This document shows positions 53,519-63,430 of a stretch of DNA of 64,000 nt, piece after piece. The notes under the pieces were generated by a model. The model was not told the DNA's origin. It ran no database searches and saw nothing but the letters and a program-made list of their open reading frames with translations. How positions within the stretch are numbered: position 1 is the stretch's first letter; each line of letters begins with the position of its first letter. The position numbers and the translations under genes are program-made. The DNA is from Pedobacter chitinilyticus (lineage in GTDB: Bacteria; Bacteroidota; Bacteroidia; Sphingobacteriales; Sphingobacteriaceae): NCBI RefSeq assembly GCF_003313385.1, contig NZ_QMHN01000002.1, positions 258,603 to 322,602 of the forward strand, written 5' to 3'.

Positions 53519-56131
53519 TTAGTTTAATTTAGAAGCGAGCACACAGGTTTGTTTGAAGCTATCGGTACTACCTTTAATGGTAAAAATATCCGTTTTAATG
53601 ACATACAAACCTACCTTACATAACTGTCCGCCATCGTTTAAGCCATCCCAAGTAACGGTCCCTTGTGTAGAAAAAGTAATGTTCCTGGCCAGGCGACGAA
53701 CCAAAATTCCTTTATCGGTATAAATATTAATCGTCGCTAGATTTCCATTTTCCTTGAAGCGATAGTCGATTTGTAACAAGTCTTCAAAACCGTCATTGTC
53801 TGGAGAAAATGTTTTATTAGCCAATACCACCGAGTTTTTTACGCCATTGTCTTCACTCTGTGAGTTTTTATCAGTAGGTGTCGCAAAACCTACTGATGCT
53901 GCTGCCGATTGCAAATTACCTGGTTCATTACCGCTTACTAAAAACGAAACTCGCTCTAATGAAACGCCTTTAACGTCCTTAAGTAAAGCATGATGCATTT
54001 TTTCAGTATAGTCAAATTGGTCCATTGCTACATCTCCTTTCCAAATGGCCACAGTTCCTTTGTCGTTATTATAAGATGGCATACTCGCAATTTGCACCAT
54101 TTGATTAGGATATTTAACTTGGTATTGCTGTTGTACTACTGACGGATTTGCAGTAAGCACCCAGTAAGTTTTTGGCCTAATAAATACCGAAGTAATTGAA
54201 ATAGCACGTTTAGTTGTTGAGGTAGAAGTTGGATTAGAAATGGTCAATTCTTTTAAATCCAAGATCTTGTTAGTCGTATTGTAAACCTCTACAAAATCAA
54301 ATCCTCCAGTTTTTGGATTAAATAAAATTTCACTGATCAGTATATCGCCAACATTAATCTGATCTGCCAATAAAATAAGGGCTGTGTTAGCAGTAGGATC
54401 AATAGGAATACCCGCACAGTTAGCCAAATTACTGACCGTTAACAGATTTTCGATATTGGGAGCAATGGCATTAGCCAAAGTCAGTTTCACACTGGTATTA
54501 TTTGTACCATTTAGCTCTACTAGAGTAGGCTTTCCAATACCGTTGTTGATTGAATAATTATTGACATCAGTAAGCATTGCACTAGCAATAGCTTTATCAA
54601 AATCTATTTGGATTTGGGTGGTAGATAAAATGGTTGCACTTAATAACTTTGGAGCTACATTATCAGTATGTTGTGGATTATAAACCGAATTTTGAGCACC
54701 AGGCGTTCCGTTATTAGTTCCAGTACTAGCCATCCAGTTAAAAGCGCCACCACAGGTTCCCGTAGGGTTAATCAATTCCAACGCATAACCTGTTTTTTTA
54801 CTGTTGTCCTGATACCAAGTATCTACATAAGAAACCGCATCAATAATGGTGCTCGCATCAGGTAACATTAAGCTTAAATCGTCTTTATCATTATTCAAAG
54901 ATGGCCACGGAGCAATTCCCAATGTCTTTCCATAAACTTTAAAAGCATCCACATCCGCAACAGCACTCAAAATCCGATAGGTCTTAGGGGCTAAAGTATC
55001 CGCTCCCAATGTAGTTACAGATGTAGTGGCATCCTTATATTTCCATCCGGTGATGATGATGTATTTATCGGTCGTGTTATAAAGCTCAATATATTCTTTG
55101 TTCAAGGCTGCTGCTGTAGAAATTGGCGCCGCCATAATTTCATTAATCACGACATCGCCACGTTTGGCGGTATAAGGTTCTACATAAATAAATTGTGCAG
55201 CAATTGGCGTAGTAATAGCATTACCCTTGGTATCAGCTACATTACTCACCGTTAAGGTGTACGGTCCAGAGGTGAAATTGTTGGTATATATCAAATTTAC
55301 GATATTATTGGCGCTGCCCATGGTAGCAGAAATTGGGTTTCCTCTGCCATTAGAAAGCGAGTAATTAGCAATAGTTTGGGCTGAAACCATATTTAATGGT
55401 TCATCAAAAGTTACCTCTAAAGTTTTAGCATCCAAAGATTTTACTGCTGTTACTTTGGGTGGCGTCACATCAGGAATCAGATCAGTAATGTTAAAATTAT
55501 CAAAAATAAACTGGTTAAATCTCGAACCCGTAGTATACCTACAATTCACCCCAAAATGAGTTGTAGTAGTATAATTATTGTCAGTTACCGTTCCCTCTAA
55601 GGTATAATTTGTACCACCATTCACATCAGAATATAGTTCCCATTTCCCATTATCATCGCGGGTAATTCTAATTCTGGCCGTCACCAAGTTTGTATTCCCT
55701 CTTGGTTTTGCCGCACCTGTAATAATCTGTGAAGTACTTGTACCGTTCTGTCTGTACAAGTGAAAACCATCTGTAGCGCCAGTCTCTCCTACTTGAAAAA
55801 AGTAACCTTGCAATGCTCCACTTAAATCAGCTTGATTGGAAACTAAATAAACCCTTGGAAAATTTGCAGTCGTTGGATCAAAGTTTAATTGAAAGAAAAA
55901 CTCCCAAACGGCGTTTTTAGCCAAGGCATTAGGAGTAGAAAGATAAAAATTTTGCGCCCCTGAGTTCGGACCGTTAGATTGTAACTGTCCATTTGCGTTA
56001 ATCGTAAAGTAAGTAGTGTTCCCTCCCCAAGTGGGATTATTAGTGAAATCTCCATCAGCAAAATTGTCATTCAGCTGAGCAAAAGTAAGTTTAGTGCATA
56101 ATAACAATAAAAAGAGTAAAGTTTTTCTCAT
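53519..56131 (-). CDS. lamin tail domain (LTD) surface protein with C-terminal FlgD-like/Ig domain
   Basis: 870 residues from the ATG at 56131, which starts a good signal peptide (MRKTLLFLLLLCTKLTFAQ). The open frame runs 163 codons further up, but that part is antisense to asd and has no signal. In order: a concanavalin/LamG-like N-terminal region, an SbsA-type Ig-like domain near 235-320, a lamin-tail domain from about 322 (DVVINEIMAAP), a second Ig-like domain, a second lamin-tail domain from about 594 (DILISEILFNP), and a FlgD-like C-terminal domain from about 775 (FSPDNDGFEDLLQIDYRF). It is probably a secreted or surface protein of unknown role. Confidence 0.85.
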   Translation of the reverse strand: MRKTLLFLLLLCTKLTFAQLNDNFADGDFTNNPTWGGNTTYFTINANGQLQSNGPNSGAQNFYLSTPNALAKNAVWEFFFQLNFDPTTANFPRVYLVSNQADLSGALQGYFFQVGETGATDGFHLYRQNGTSTSQIITGAAKPRGNTNLVTARIRITRDDNGKWELYSDVNGGTNYTLEGTVTDNNYTTTTHFGVNCRYTTGSRFNQFIFDNFNITDLIPDVTPPKVTAVKSLDAKTLEVTFDEPLNMVSAQTIANYSLSNGRGNPISATMGSANNIVNLIYTNNFTSGPYTLTVSNVADTKGNAITTPIAAQFIYVEPYTAKRGDVVINEIMAAPISTAAALNKEYIELYNTTDKYIIITGWKYKDATTSVTTLGADTLAPKTYRILSAVADVDAFKVYGKTLGIAPWPSLNNDKDDLSLMLPDASTIIDAVSYVDTWYQDNSKKTGYALELINPTGTCGGAFNWMASTGTNNGTPGAQNSVYNPQHTDNVAPKLLSATILSTTQIQIDFDKAIASAMLTDVNNYSINNGIGKPTLVELNGTNNTSVKLTLANAIAPNIENLLTVSNLANCAGIPIDPTANTALILLADQINVGDILISEILFNPKTGGFDFVEVYNTTNKILDLKELTISNPTSTSTTKRAISITSVFIRPKTYWVLTANPSVVQQQYQVKYPNQMVQIASMPSYNNDKGTVAIWKGDVAMDQFDYTEKMHHALLKDVKGVSLERVSFLVSGNEPGNLQSAAASVGFATPTDKNSQSEDNGVKNSVVLANKTFSPDNDGFEDLLQIDYRFKENGNLATINIYTDKGILVRRLARNITFSTQGTVTWDGLNDGGQLCKVGLYVIKTDIFTIKGSTDSFKQTCVLASKLN

Positions 56132-56186
56132 ATTTGGGAATTGAACATTTTTAATTTTAAATATAATACAAATAATCAAGAAAAAA

Positions 56187-57176
56187 ATGAAAGTTGCAGT
56201 TGTAGGTGCCACCGGATTGGTAGGTACTGTTATGTTAAAAGTATTGGAAGAAAGAAATTTCCCGTTGACCGAATTAATCCCAGTAGCATCTGAGAAGAGC
56301 GTTGGTAAGTTAATTAAGTTTAAGGGTAAGGAATATCCAATTGTTAGCATGGACACTGCTATTAGCTTACGTCCAGATATCGCATTGTTTTCGGCTGGCG
56401 GAAGCACTTCATTAGCGGATGCTCCTCGATTTGCGGAAGTTGGAACCACCGTAATCGACAATTCTTCGGCATGGAGAATGGACCCAACCAAAAAGTTAGT
56501 GGTACCTGAAGTAAATGCCAAAGTTTTAACCAAAGAAGACAAAATCATTGCTAATCCTAACTGCTCTACGATCCAAATGGTCGTAGCATTACAGCCTTTG
56601 CATGAAAAATACAAAATCAAACGTGTGGTAGTTTCTACTTACCAATCGGTAACAGGAACTGGTGTTAAAGCGGTTGACCAATTGATGAACGAACGTAAAG
56701 GTATTGATGGACCAAAAGCCTATCCGTACGAAATTGATTTGAACGTATTGCCACATATCGATGTTTTCACTGATAATGGTTACACCAAAGAAGAAATGAA
56801 AATGGTGAAAGAAACCAATAAAATCATGGGTGATGACAACATCAAAGTTACTGCGACCACGGTTCGTATTCCAGTAATGGGTGGTCACTCTGAATCGGTA
56901 AACGTTGAGTTTGAAAACGATTTTGACTTAGCGGATGTACGTCGTATCCTAGAGGAAGCTCCAGGCTTAATTGTAGTTGATGATGTAGCTAATTTGAAAT
57001 ATCCAATGCCAAAAGATGCTCATGAAAAAGATGAGGTATTTGTAGGTCGTTTACGTAGAGATGAATCGCATCCAAAAGCGTTAAACATGTGGATTGTTGC
57101 GGATAACTTGCGTAAAGGTGCTGCAACCAATGCAGTACAAATTGCAGAGTATTTGGTTGACAACAAGATTGTATAA
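56187..57176 (+). CDS. asd: aspartate-semialdehyde dehydrogenase
   Basis: 329 residues, normal length. It reduces aspartyl phosphate to the semialdehyde with NADPH, feeding lysine/diaminopimelate, threonine and methionine. VAVVGATGLVGTVML is the NADP-binding loop; the catalytic Cys lies in IIANPNCSTIQM; the His is in VMGGHSESVNVEF. Start ATG at 56187 places the Rossmann loop at residue 7. It is transcribed divergently from the lamin-tail gene with a 55-base shared upstream region. A clear terminator follows. Confidence 0.97.
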   Translation: MKVAVVGATGLVGTVMLKVLEERNFPLTELIPVASEKSVGKLIKFKGKEYPIVSMDTAISLRPDIALFSAGGSTSLADAPRFAEVGTTVIDNSSAWRMDPTKKLVVPEVNAKVLTKEDKIIANPNCSTIQMVVALQPLHEKYKIKRVVVSTYQSVTGTGVKAVDQLMNERKGIDGPKAYPYEIDLNVLPHIDVFTDNGYTKEEMKMVKETNKIMGDDNIKVTATTVRIPVMGGHSESVNVEFENDFDLADVRRILEEAPGLIVVDDVANLKYPMPKDAHEKDEVFVGRLRRDESHPKALNMWIVADNLRKGAATNAVQIAEYLVDNKIV

Positions 57177-57194
57177 TTCAACTAAAATAATAGG

Positions 57195-57223
57195 AAAAGT
57201 GATGTGAACAGCATCACTTTTTT
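57195..57223 (+). terminator. intrinsic terminator after asd
   Basis: AAAAGTGATG (57195-57204) pairs with CATCACTTTT (57212-57221), 7-base loop, followed by more T. Confidence 0.85.
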
Positions 57224-57287
57224 CATTTAAACACGCTTCTATTCCGAAATAAATCCACTATTTTAGCCTAAATACAATATTAGCCCG

Positions 57288-58700
57288 ATGAGATTTTTAA
57301 AAGCATGTTCTTTCTTACTATTTAGCGCTTACAGCATCAGCTTTGCCCAAACTACTACACAAAAATTAGAAAAAGCATATCAAGTTTTAGTGAATGATGA
57401 ACAGGCCAAATACGCCATTACATCGCTTTGCGTATTGGACGCGAATACGGGAAAAATAGTTTTTGCGGATAAAGAGAATGTAGGTTTGGCTACAGCTTCC
57501 ACCTTAAAAACCATCACATCGGCCACAGCCTTTTATACTTTAGGAAAAGATTTCCGCTACGAGACCAAACTTTCTTACACAGGAACTATTAATGCTGACG
57601 GTACACTGCAAGGTAATATCATTATCACAGGTTCTGGTGATCCAACATTGGGTTCGTGGCGTTACGAACAGACTAAAGAAAATAACATCCTTAACCAATG
57701 GGTAACTGCCATTAGAGCCGCAGGCATTAAAAAAATCGAAGGAAGTGTCATTAGTGATGACAGTGCTTTTGGTACCTCTACGATTCCTACAGGCTGGATT
57801 TGGCAGGACATCGGTAACTATTACGGTGCTGGTGGGGCAGCTATTTGTTGGCGTGAAAACCAGTTTGATGTCCACTTAAAACCTGGCACAAGTACGGGAA
57901 GCAGTGTAGAAATCTTAAAAACGGTTCCACAAACGCCATACATTCAATTGGTAAACGAGCTTAAAACTGGGGCTAGTGGTACAGGCGATAATGCTTATGG
58001 CTTTTTGGCTCCTTACACCAATATCGGTTACCTGCGTGGTACTTGGGGAATGGGTATTAAGAAAACAGGTATTTCGCTTTCCTTACCTGATGCCGCTTTT
58101 GATGCTGCCTATCGTTTACAAGACACGCTCAAACGCTTAAATATTCCATGTAGCAGCCAAGCAAGCTCTACTCGTTTGTTAGCACTGGAGAATAAAACAA
58201 TTACTACCGAACAAAAACCTTTATTGAACATCTTCTCTCCTACTTTAAGCCAAATGGTGTATTGGTTCCAGAAAAAAAGCATCAACCTGTATGGCGAGCA
58301 GCTACTAAAAACCATCGCTTTCAAACAAGGAAAAGAAGCCAGTACCAGAAATGGCGCCAAAGCAGTCATTGATTTTTGGTCTGGTCGAGGAATCGACAAA
58401 AATGCCTTGAATATGATTGATGGCAGTGGTCTTTCTCCAGGTGATAGAGTAACAACCATGGCTATGGCTTCCATCTTATTTCAGGCCCAAAAAGAACCAT
58501 GGTTTAATGATTACCTTGCTTCCTTCCCAGAGTATAACGGAATGACAATTAAAAGTGGCAACATTAACGACGTGACGGCTTATGCGGGATATTATACTGC
58601 TAAAAATGGCAACAAGTACATTGCGGTCATCAATATCAATAACTATAGCGGCTCAGGAATTAGTAGAAAATTGTTTCAGGTACTGGATGCATTAAAGTAA
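57288..58700 (+). CDS. dacB: D-alanyl-D-alanine carboxypeptidase/endopeptidase (PBP4 type)
   Basis: 470 residues with a signal peptide ending SFAQ. Class C PBP4 signatures: S71-T-L-K74 (SxxK), S331-I-N333 (SxN) and K422-S-G424 (KTG equivalent), with DGSGLSPGDRVT before the last. It trims or cuts peptidoglycan peptides in the periplasm. The long domain inserted between SxxK and SxN, which contains GTLQGNIIITGSGDPTLG, is typical of this family. It follows the asd terminator and is followed by repeats, so it is likely a single-gene unit. Confidence 0.95.
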   Translation: MRFLKACSFLLFSAYSISFAQTTTQKLEKAYQVLVNDEQAKYAITSLCVLDANTGKIVFADKENVGLATASTLKTITSATAFYTLGKDFRYETKLSYTGTINADGTLQGNIIITGSGDPTLGSWRYEQTKENNILNQWVTAIRAAGIKKIEGSVISDDSAFGTSTIPTGWIWQDIGNYYGAGGAAICWRENQFDVHLKPGTSTGSSVEILKTVPQTPYIQLVNELKTGASGTGDNAYGFLAPYTNIGYLRGTWGMGIKKTGISLSLPDAAFDAAYRLQDTLKRLNIPCSSQASSTRLLALENKTITTEQKPLLNIFSPTLSQMVYWFQKKSINLYGEQLLKTIAFKQGKEASTRNGAKAVIDFWSGRGIDKNALNMIDGSGLSPGDRVTTMAMASILFQAQKEPWFNDYLASFPEYNGMTIKSGNINDVTAYAGYYTAKNGNKYIAVININNYSGSGISRKLFQVLDALK

Positions 58701-58706
58701 TTAGAA

Positions 58707-58968
58707 ACCACCTTAGACACCTTAGTTCATCTAAATTGGGTTATACGCAACTAAAACGTTCTTAAATGTCTTAGATGGCAAATGAATAAAACATTAAGAA
58801 GTTAAGATAATTAAGATGTAGGACTATAAAATAAAACTTAATGTCCCTTAATTCCTTAATGGTTCAAAACTTAAATGTCTTAGATGATTAAAATTAACAC
58901 CTTAGACACCTTAGTTCATTTAAGAATATAGACCCAACTAAAATGTACTTAGATGTCTTAGGTGGTTT
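58707..58968. repeat. CACCTTAGACACC-type repeat block in opposite orientation
   Basis: The gap between dacB and the GH20 gene has no gene. It carries ACCACCTTAGACACCTTAGTTCATC at 58707 and a second such start near 58894, with CCTTAATTCCTTAATGGTTC between them (reverse complement of the segment found twice at 1660-2010). The block ends with TGTCTTAGGTGG at 58968. It is thus the same element as at 1.7-2.0 kb, inverted. Confidence 0.75.
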
Positions 58969-59054
58969 AAACAATTGTTTTTAATTTTTTTTAATATCTA
59001 TTGCCCAGCTGCCCCTTTTTTAATAAATTGCCATTTCACGCAAACCAATCCAAA

Positions 59055-61019
59055 ATGAAATTATTACTATCGTCAATGCTGTTATCCGTTTCGCTAAGTG
59101 CCATTGCACAAAGCACGGTGATAGCTACTGATGGCATGGTATTTAACCCAACCGCTAACCATGCCCACAGCGAAATTGCCATTATTCCAGAGCCCGTAAC
59201 CGTTATTAAGCAAGAAGGTCATTTTATTTTACCTCAAAGCATCCTGATACACGCTCCTAAATCTACAGAACTCAAACAATCTATCACCTTTTTACAGGAA
59301 CGATTAGGAATTCCTACCGGATATTTTGTAAGCTCTACCGCAGCAGCAAGCACTTCAGCGAATATCAAATTAGTACTTACCGATAGAAATGATGCCTTGA
59401 TTGGTTCCGAAGGTTACCATTTACAAGTTACTCCTCAACAAATTACCATCACGGCCAACAAACCTGCTGGTATTTTTTACGGTGTACAAACCTTAATGCA
59501 ACTTTTACCAAAAGAAATAGAAAGCAAGGAAGAAGTAAAAGATATTAAATGGCAAATCCCTTGTATCAACATCACCGACTACCCTCGTTTGGGCTGGAGA
59601 GGATTGATGTTTGATGTAGCTAGACACTTTTTCACCAAAGAAGAAGTGAAGCAATACATTGATGCCATGGTTCGCTACAAATACAACATTTTGCACCTTC
59701 ACTTAACCGATGATGAAGGTTGGAGAATAGAAATTAAAGGCTATCCAAAACTTACCGAAGTAGGTGCTTGGAACGTAAAACGTGTGGGTACTTTTGGAAA
59801 TTTCATTCCACCAAAACCTGATGAACCCCGCAACTACGGAGGTTTCTATACTCAAGAAGACCTTAAAGAACTGGTTGCTTATGCTAAAGACAGATTTGTG
59901 AACATTTTACCAGAAGTGGATGTTCCAGGACACAGCTTAGCGGCCATTGCTTCTTATCCAGAACTTTCATGCACGCCCGAAGCCGTAAACTACAAAGTAC
60001 GCAGCGGCGAACGCATTATGGACTGGAGCCGTGGTGCTCCGCCATTGGCGATGGTTGATAATACCCTTTGTCCAGCCAATGAAAAGGTTTATGAGTTCTT
60101 AGATACTGTAGTAGCTCAAGTAGCTAAAATTTTCCCATTCGAATACATGCACATGGGTGGCGATGAAGCCCCTCATAATTACTGGGAGAAAAACCCTCAG
60201 ATTGCTGAACTAATGAAACGCGAAAACCTTAAAACCATGGCACAAGTACAGGGTTATTTTGAGCGCAGGTTAGAGAAAATTGTAGCCAAACATGGTAAAC
60301 GTTTTATGGCTTGGGACGAAGTATTAGAAGGTGGTGTATCGCAAAGTACCGCGGTAATGAGCTGGAGAGATATGAAATATGGAGTAGAAGCTGCAAAGAA
60401 CAAGCACGAAGTGGTGATGAGCCCTACACAATATGCTTACTTAGATTACATGCAGGCCGATGAAATTACTGAACCCAAAGTTTACAAAGGTTTAAGATTA
60501 AGCAGAACATACGAGTTTGATCCAGTTCCAGAAGGTGTCGACCCAAAATACATTAAAGGTGGACAGGGCAATTTATGGACAGAACAAGTATACAATATTC
60601 GCCAGGCGGAGTACATGACTTGGCCACGAGGTTTTGCATTGGCAGAAAGCGTGTGGAGCCCGAAGGAAAAGAAAAACTGGAAAAATTTCTTTAGCCGTAC
60701 CGAGCAGCATTTTGGACGTTTGGACATTGCCGAAACCAAATATGCCCCTAGTGTTTACGATCCTATTTTTAATGTAAAACGGACAGCAGATGGAAAGCTT
60801 TTGGTAACGTTAAGTACCGAAGTAGAGGATTTGGATATCTATTATAGTTTTGATAATTCTTTCCCTGATCAGTTTTATCCAAAATACACCGAACCTCTGG
60901 TGGTTCCTATTGATGCGAACACTTTAAGGGTAATTACCTATCGAGGTAAAAAACCTATTGGCCGTATGATGAATATGCCAGTGGAAGAACTCAACAAAAG
61001 AGCACCAATCAAAAAATAA
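59055..61019 (+). CDS. GH20 beta-N-acetylhexosaminidase
   Basis: 654 residues from the ATG at 59055, which gives a signal peptide ending SAIAQ; a TTG at 59001 upstream is rejected. The GH20b domain (about 35-165: IIPEPVTVIKQEGHFILPQ) precedes the TIM barrel: YPRLGWRGLMFDVARHFF, NILHLHLTDDEGWRIEIKGYPKLTEVGAW, and the catalytic Asp370-Glu371 in MGGDEAPHNYW. A short C-terminal domain follows. It releases terminal GlcNAc/GalNAc from chitin-type or peptidoglycan-type glycans, outside the cytoplasm. It stands alone, with a terminator 7 nt after the stop. Confidence 0.96.
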   Translation: MKLLLSSMLLSVSLSAIAQSTVIATDGMVFNPTANHAHSEIAIIPEPVTVIKQEGHFILPQSILIHAPKSTELKQSITFLQERLGIPTGYFVSSTAAASTSANIKLVLTDRNDALIGSEGYHLQVTPQQITITANKPAGIFYGVQTLMQLLPKEIESKEEVKDIKWQIPCINITDYPRLGWRGLMFDVARHFFTKEEVKQYIDAMVRYKYNILHLHLTDDEGWRIEIKGYPKLTEVGAWNVKRVGTFGNFIPPKPDEPRNYGGFYTQEDLKELVAYAKDRFVNILPEVDVPGHSLAAIASYPELSCTPEAVNYKVRSGERIMDWSRGAPPLAMVDNTLCPANEKVYEFLDTVVAQVAKIFPFEYMHMGGDEAPHNYWEKNPQIAELMKRENLKTMAQVQGYFERRLEKIVAKHGKRFMAWDEVLEGGVSQSTAVMSWRDMKYGVEAAKNKHEVVMSPTQYAYLDYMQADEITEPKVYKGLRLSRTYEFDPVPEGVDPKYIKGGQGNLWTEQVYNIRQAEYMTWPRGFALAESVWSPKEKKNWKNFFSRTEQHFGRLDIAETKYAPSVYDPIFNVKRTADGKLLVTLSTEVEDLDIYYSFDNSFPDQFYPKYTEPLVVPIDANTLRVITYRGKKPIGRMMNMPVEELNKRAPIKK

Positions 61020-61025
61020 GCAAAC

Positions 61026-61055
61026 AAGGCACAAGGGTTCATTTCTTTGTGCCTT
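61026..61055 (+). terminator. hairpin terminator after the GH20 gene
   Basis: AAGGCACAA (61026-61034) pairs with TTGTGCCTT (61047-61055), 12-base loop, followed by ACTTTT. Confidence 0.7.
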
Positions 61056-61135
61056 ACTTTTAACGGGTAAAAATTCTTTCGTGTAACAATGTAAAACTTA
61101 CCGTTTCTAATCATCAACCACCTAAACAAACCCTG

Positions 61136-62671
61136 ATGGACAAATCAACCGCTAAACAAAACAGTAAACTCATCCTGTTCTTATTTGTTGGTGTTAAAAT
61201 AGTCCTGCAATATTTGGTGGTTAATTCAGTGTATGATCTACAAAGAGACGAATATCTCCACTTGGATCAAGCGCAGCACCTTGCTTGGGGTTTCCATTCC
61301 GTTCCGCCCATTACCTCTGTCATTTCGTGGATTATTTTGCAATTGGGAAATGGTGTTTTTTGGGTAAAGTTCTTTCCTGCACTTTTTGGAGCCTTAACCA
61401 TTGTAGTGGTCTGGAAAACAGTAGAAAGTCTCAAAGGTAGTTTGTTTGCTTGCATTTTAACGGCTACCACTCTTTTACTATCGGTTTTGGTGCGAATCAA
61501 TATCTTATATCAACCCAATTCGCTGGATATTCTGAGCTGGACACTGATTTATTTTACCCTTATCCGATTTATACAAACCAACCATCAAAAGTGGCTGTAT
61601 TGGATGGCAGTGAGTTTTGCACTTGGCTTTTTGAACAAGTACAATATTACATTTTGTGCATTCGGCGTGTTGCTAGCATTGCCTTTAACCAGTCAACGAC
61701 GTTTATTTGCCAACCCACATTTCTACTATGCGGGGATACTTGCCTTTGTACTAATTGCCCCTAATCTAGTTTGGCAGTATCAAAATGATTTCCCTGTTTT
61801 TTCGCACATGAAAGAACTGGCCGAAACGCAATTAGTGCATGTAAAAAGGATGAGCTTTGTTAAAGAACAGTTCTTCTATTTCATAGGTTCGCTTCCAATT
61901 TTAATTGCAGCATTTATTTCCTTCTTTGCTTTTCCAGCCTTTAAACCCTATCGATTATTCTTTTGGGCTTTCGTGTTTACCTTAGCAATTTTCATCTTTT
62001 TAAAAGCAAAGGCCTATTATGCTATTGGCCTATATCCTATCCTTTTTGCTTTTGGAGCTATTTATTTATCACAATTATTGTTAAGCGGATGGAAATTTTA
62101 CTTACGATATCTACTGTTCGCCATCATGCTGTTTTTCTTTTATGTGATGGTGAAAATTTTCATGCCTATTTTTAGCCCAGAGAAATACGTAGAAGCCGCT
62201 AAACAAAAACTTCCTTTTAGCGAGCATACTTGGGAAGATGGTAAAAAATATCCCATTTCACAAGACTTTGCAGATATGTTAGGCTGGAAAGAACTGGCCT
62301 CAAAAGTAGATTCTATTTATGAAAAATTGCCCAACAAAAATAGCGTTTTCATTTTATGCGATAACTACGGACAAGCTGGTGCCATTAACTACTACACCAA
62401 ATACAAAGCGCTAAAAGCGGATGCCTTTATTCCTGATTATGTGAAGTGGTTGAATTTAGATAGAGATATTGAAACAGTCATCAGAATTAAAACTGCTTCA
62501 AATACCGATTTTGAGAGGGATCATCGTCTTTTCCGAAGTGTGATGGTTGTAGATAAAATTAACAATCAATTTGCGAGGGAGAACGGCACACAAATTATCT
62601 TGTTAAGCCAACCTAATGTTGATATCGATAGCTTATTGAGAAAAGAACGGGCTGCAGGTAATCTTCAATAA
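61136..62671 (+). CDS. ArnT-like glycosyltransferase family 39 membrane protein
   Basis: 511 residues. About eleven membrane helices follow a short polar N-terminus; the first outer loop contains the acidic pair Asp38-Glu39 in RDEYLHLDQAQHLAWG, the place of the catalytic acid in GT39/GT83 (PMT, ArnT) enzymes. The last 150 residues are soluble and hydrophilic, facing the periplasm. It probably transfers a sugar from a polyprenyl-phosphate donor to a lipid or protein in the periplasm; the acceptor is unknown. Monocistronic by context. Confidence 0.9.
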   Translation: MDKSTAKQNSKLILFLFVGVKIVLQYLVVNSVYDLQRDEYLHLDQAQHLAWGFHSVPPITSVISWIILQLGNGVFWVKFFPALFGALTIVVVWKTVESLKGSLFACILTATTLLLSVLVRINILYQPNSLDILSWTLIYFTLIRFIQTNHQKWLYWMAVSFALGFLNKYNITFCAFGVLLALPLTSQRRLFANPHFYYAGILAFVLIAPNLVWQYQNDFPVFSHMKELAETQLVHVKRMSFVKEQFFYFIGSLPILIAAFISFFAFPAFKPYRLFFWAFVFTLAIFIFLKAKAYYAIGLYPILFAFGAIYLSQLLLSGWKFYLRYLLFAIMLFFFYVMVKIFMPIFSPEKYVEAAKQKLPFSEHTWEDGKKYPISQDFADMLGWKELASKVDSIYEKLPNKNSVFILCDNYGQAGAINYYTKYKALKADAFIPDYVKWLNLDRDIETVIRIKTASNTDFERDHRLFRSVMVVDKINNQFARENGTQIILLSQPNVDIDSLLRKERAAGNLQ

Positions 62672-62745
62672 TTCCATCCCATAAATCACGCTGCCATAAG
62701 GCTGTCAGTCTAGTCCTGCTACTTTGTTGGAAAATTGATCACAAC

Positions 62746-63369
62746 ATGGAAAAACTAGATTTAAGCAAAAAGTACAAAACTTATTTCACTGCTCAAAAAA
62801 GTCCGCAAATTGTAGAGATTGAGCCTGCACAATTTCTTTCATTAACTGGAAAAGGCGATCCTTCTGGACAAGCTTTCTTGGAGAAAATACAAGCCTTATA
62901 CGCCACTGCCTATACGCTCAAATTCATGTACAAATTGGCCAATAAAGATTTCGTGGTTTCAAAATTGGAAGCTTTATGGTGGTTTGATGAAAGTAAGTTC
63001 GCAGGAATAACTATGGACGAAGCACCTCAAAAAATCGAAAGAAGCGAGTGGGAATATCGCCTATTGATTAGGATGCCTGAATATGTGAACAATCAGGAAG
63101 TAGCCAAAGCTAAGGATACAGCCTTCGTCAAAAAAAAGTGGCCACTCATTAAGGAACTGGAACTTTTCCAAATGGCAGAAGGAAAATCAGTGCAGATGTT
63201 ACACCTTGGTCCCTTTGCCAAGGAGCCCGAAACCTTGGCCGTGATGGCTCAATTGATGAAGGAAAAAGGATTCTCTAAAAATGGACACCACCATGAAATC
63301 TATCTATCAGACTTTAACAAAACAGCACCCGATAAATTAAAAACCATTTTGAGAGAACCCGTTCGCTAG
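62746..63369 (+). CDS. GyrI-like domain-containing protein
   Basis: 207 residues, cytoplasmic. The C-terminal two thirds match a GyrI-like small-molecule-binding domain (VEIEPAQFLSLTGKGDP, a YTLKFMYKL stretch, WEYRLLIRMPEYV, and a final GHHHEIYLSDFNKTAPDKL). This 200-residue subtype (YdhH/EXA-like) is common in Bacteroidota and has no DNA-binding domain attached; its role is unknown, with hydrolase activity reported in some distant relatives. It lies alone between the GT39 gene and the next start. Confidence 0.88.
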   Translation: MEKLDLSKKYKTYFTAQKSPQIVEIEPAQFLSLTGKGDPSGQAFLEKIQALYATAYTLKFMYKLANKDFVVSKLEALWWFDESKFAGITMDEAPQKIERSEWEYRLLIRMPEYVNNQEVAKAKDTAFVKKKWPLIKELELFQMAEGKSVQMLHLGPFAKEPETLAVMAQLMKEKGFSKNGHHHEIYLSDFNKTAPDKLKTILREPVR

Positions 63370-63430
63370 CTGATTTCGACACATCATCCCTCGCATTTTT
63401 TTTACTACTTTTAGGCGTTAGAAAATCAAC

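Noticed and set aside
56132..56620. Upstream extension (163 codons) of the lamin-tail frame on the minus strand
   Set aside because: It is fully antisense to the well-supported asd gene, and a proper signal peptide begins at the ATG at 56131.
58109..58474. Minus-strand open frame of 121 codons inside dacB
   Set aside because: Antisense to PBP4 motifs with no features of its own.
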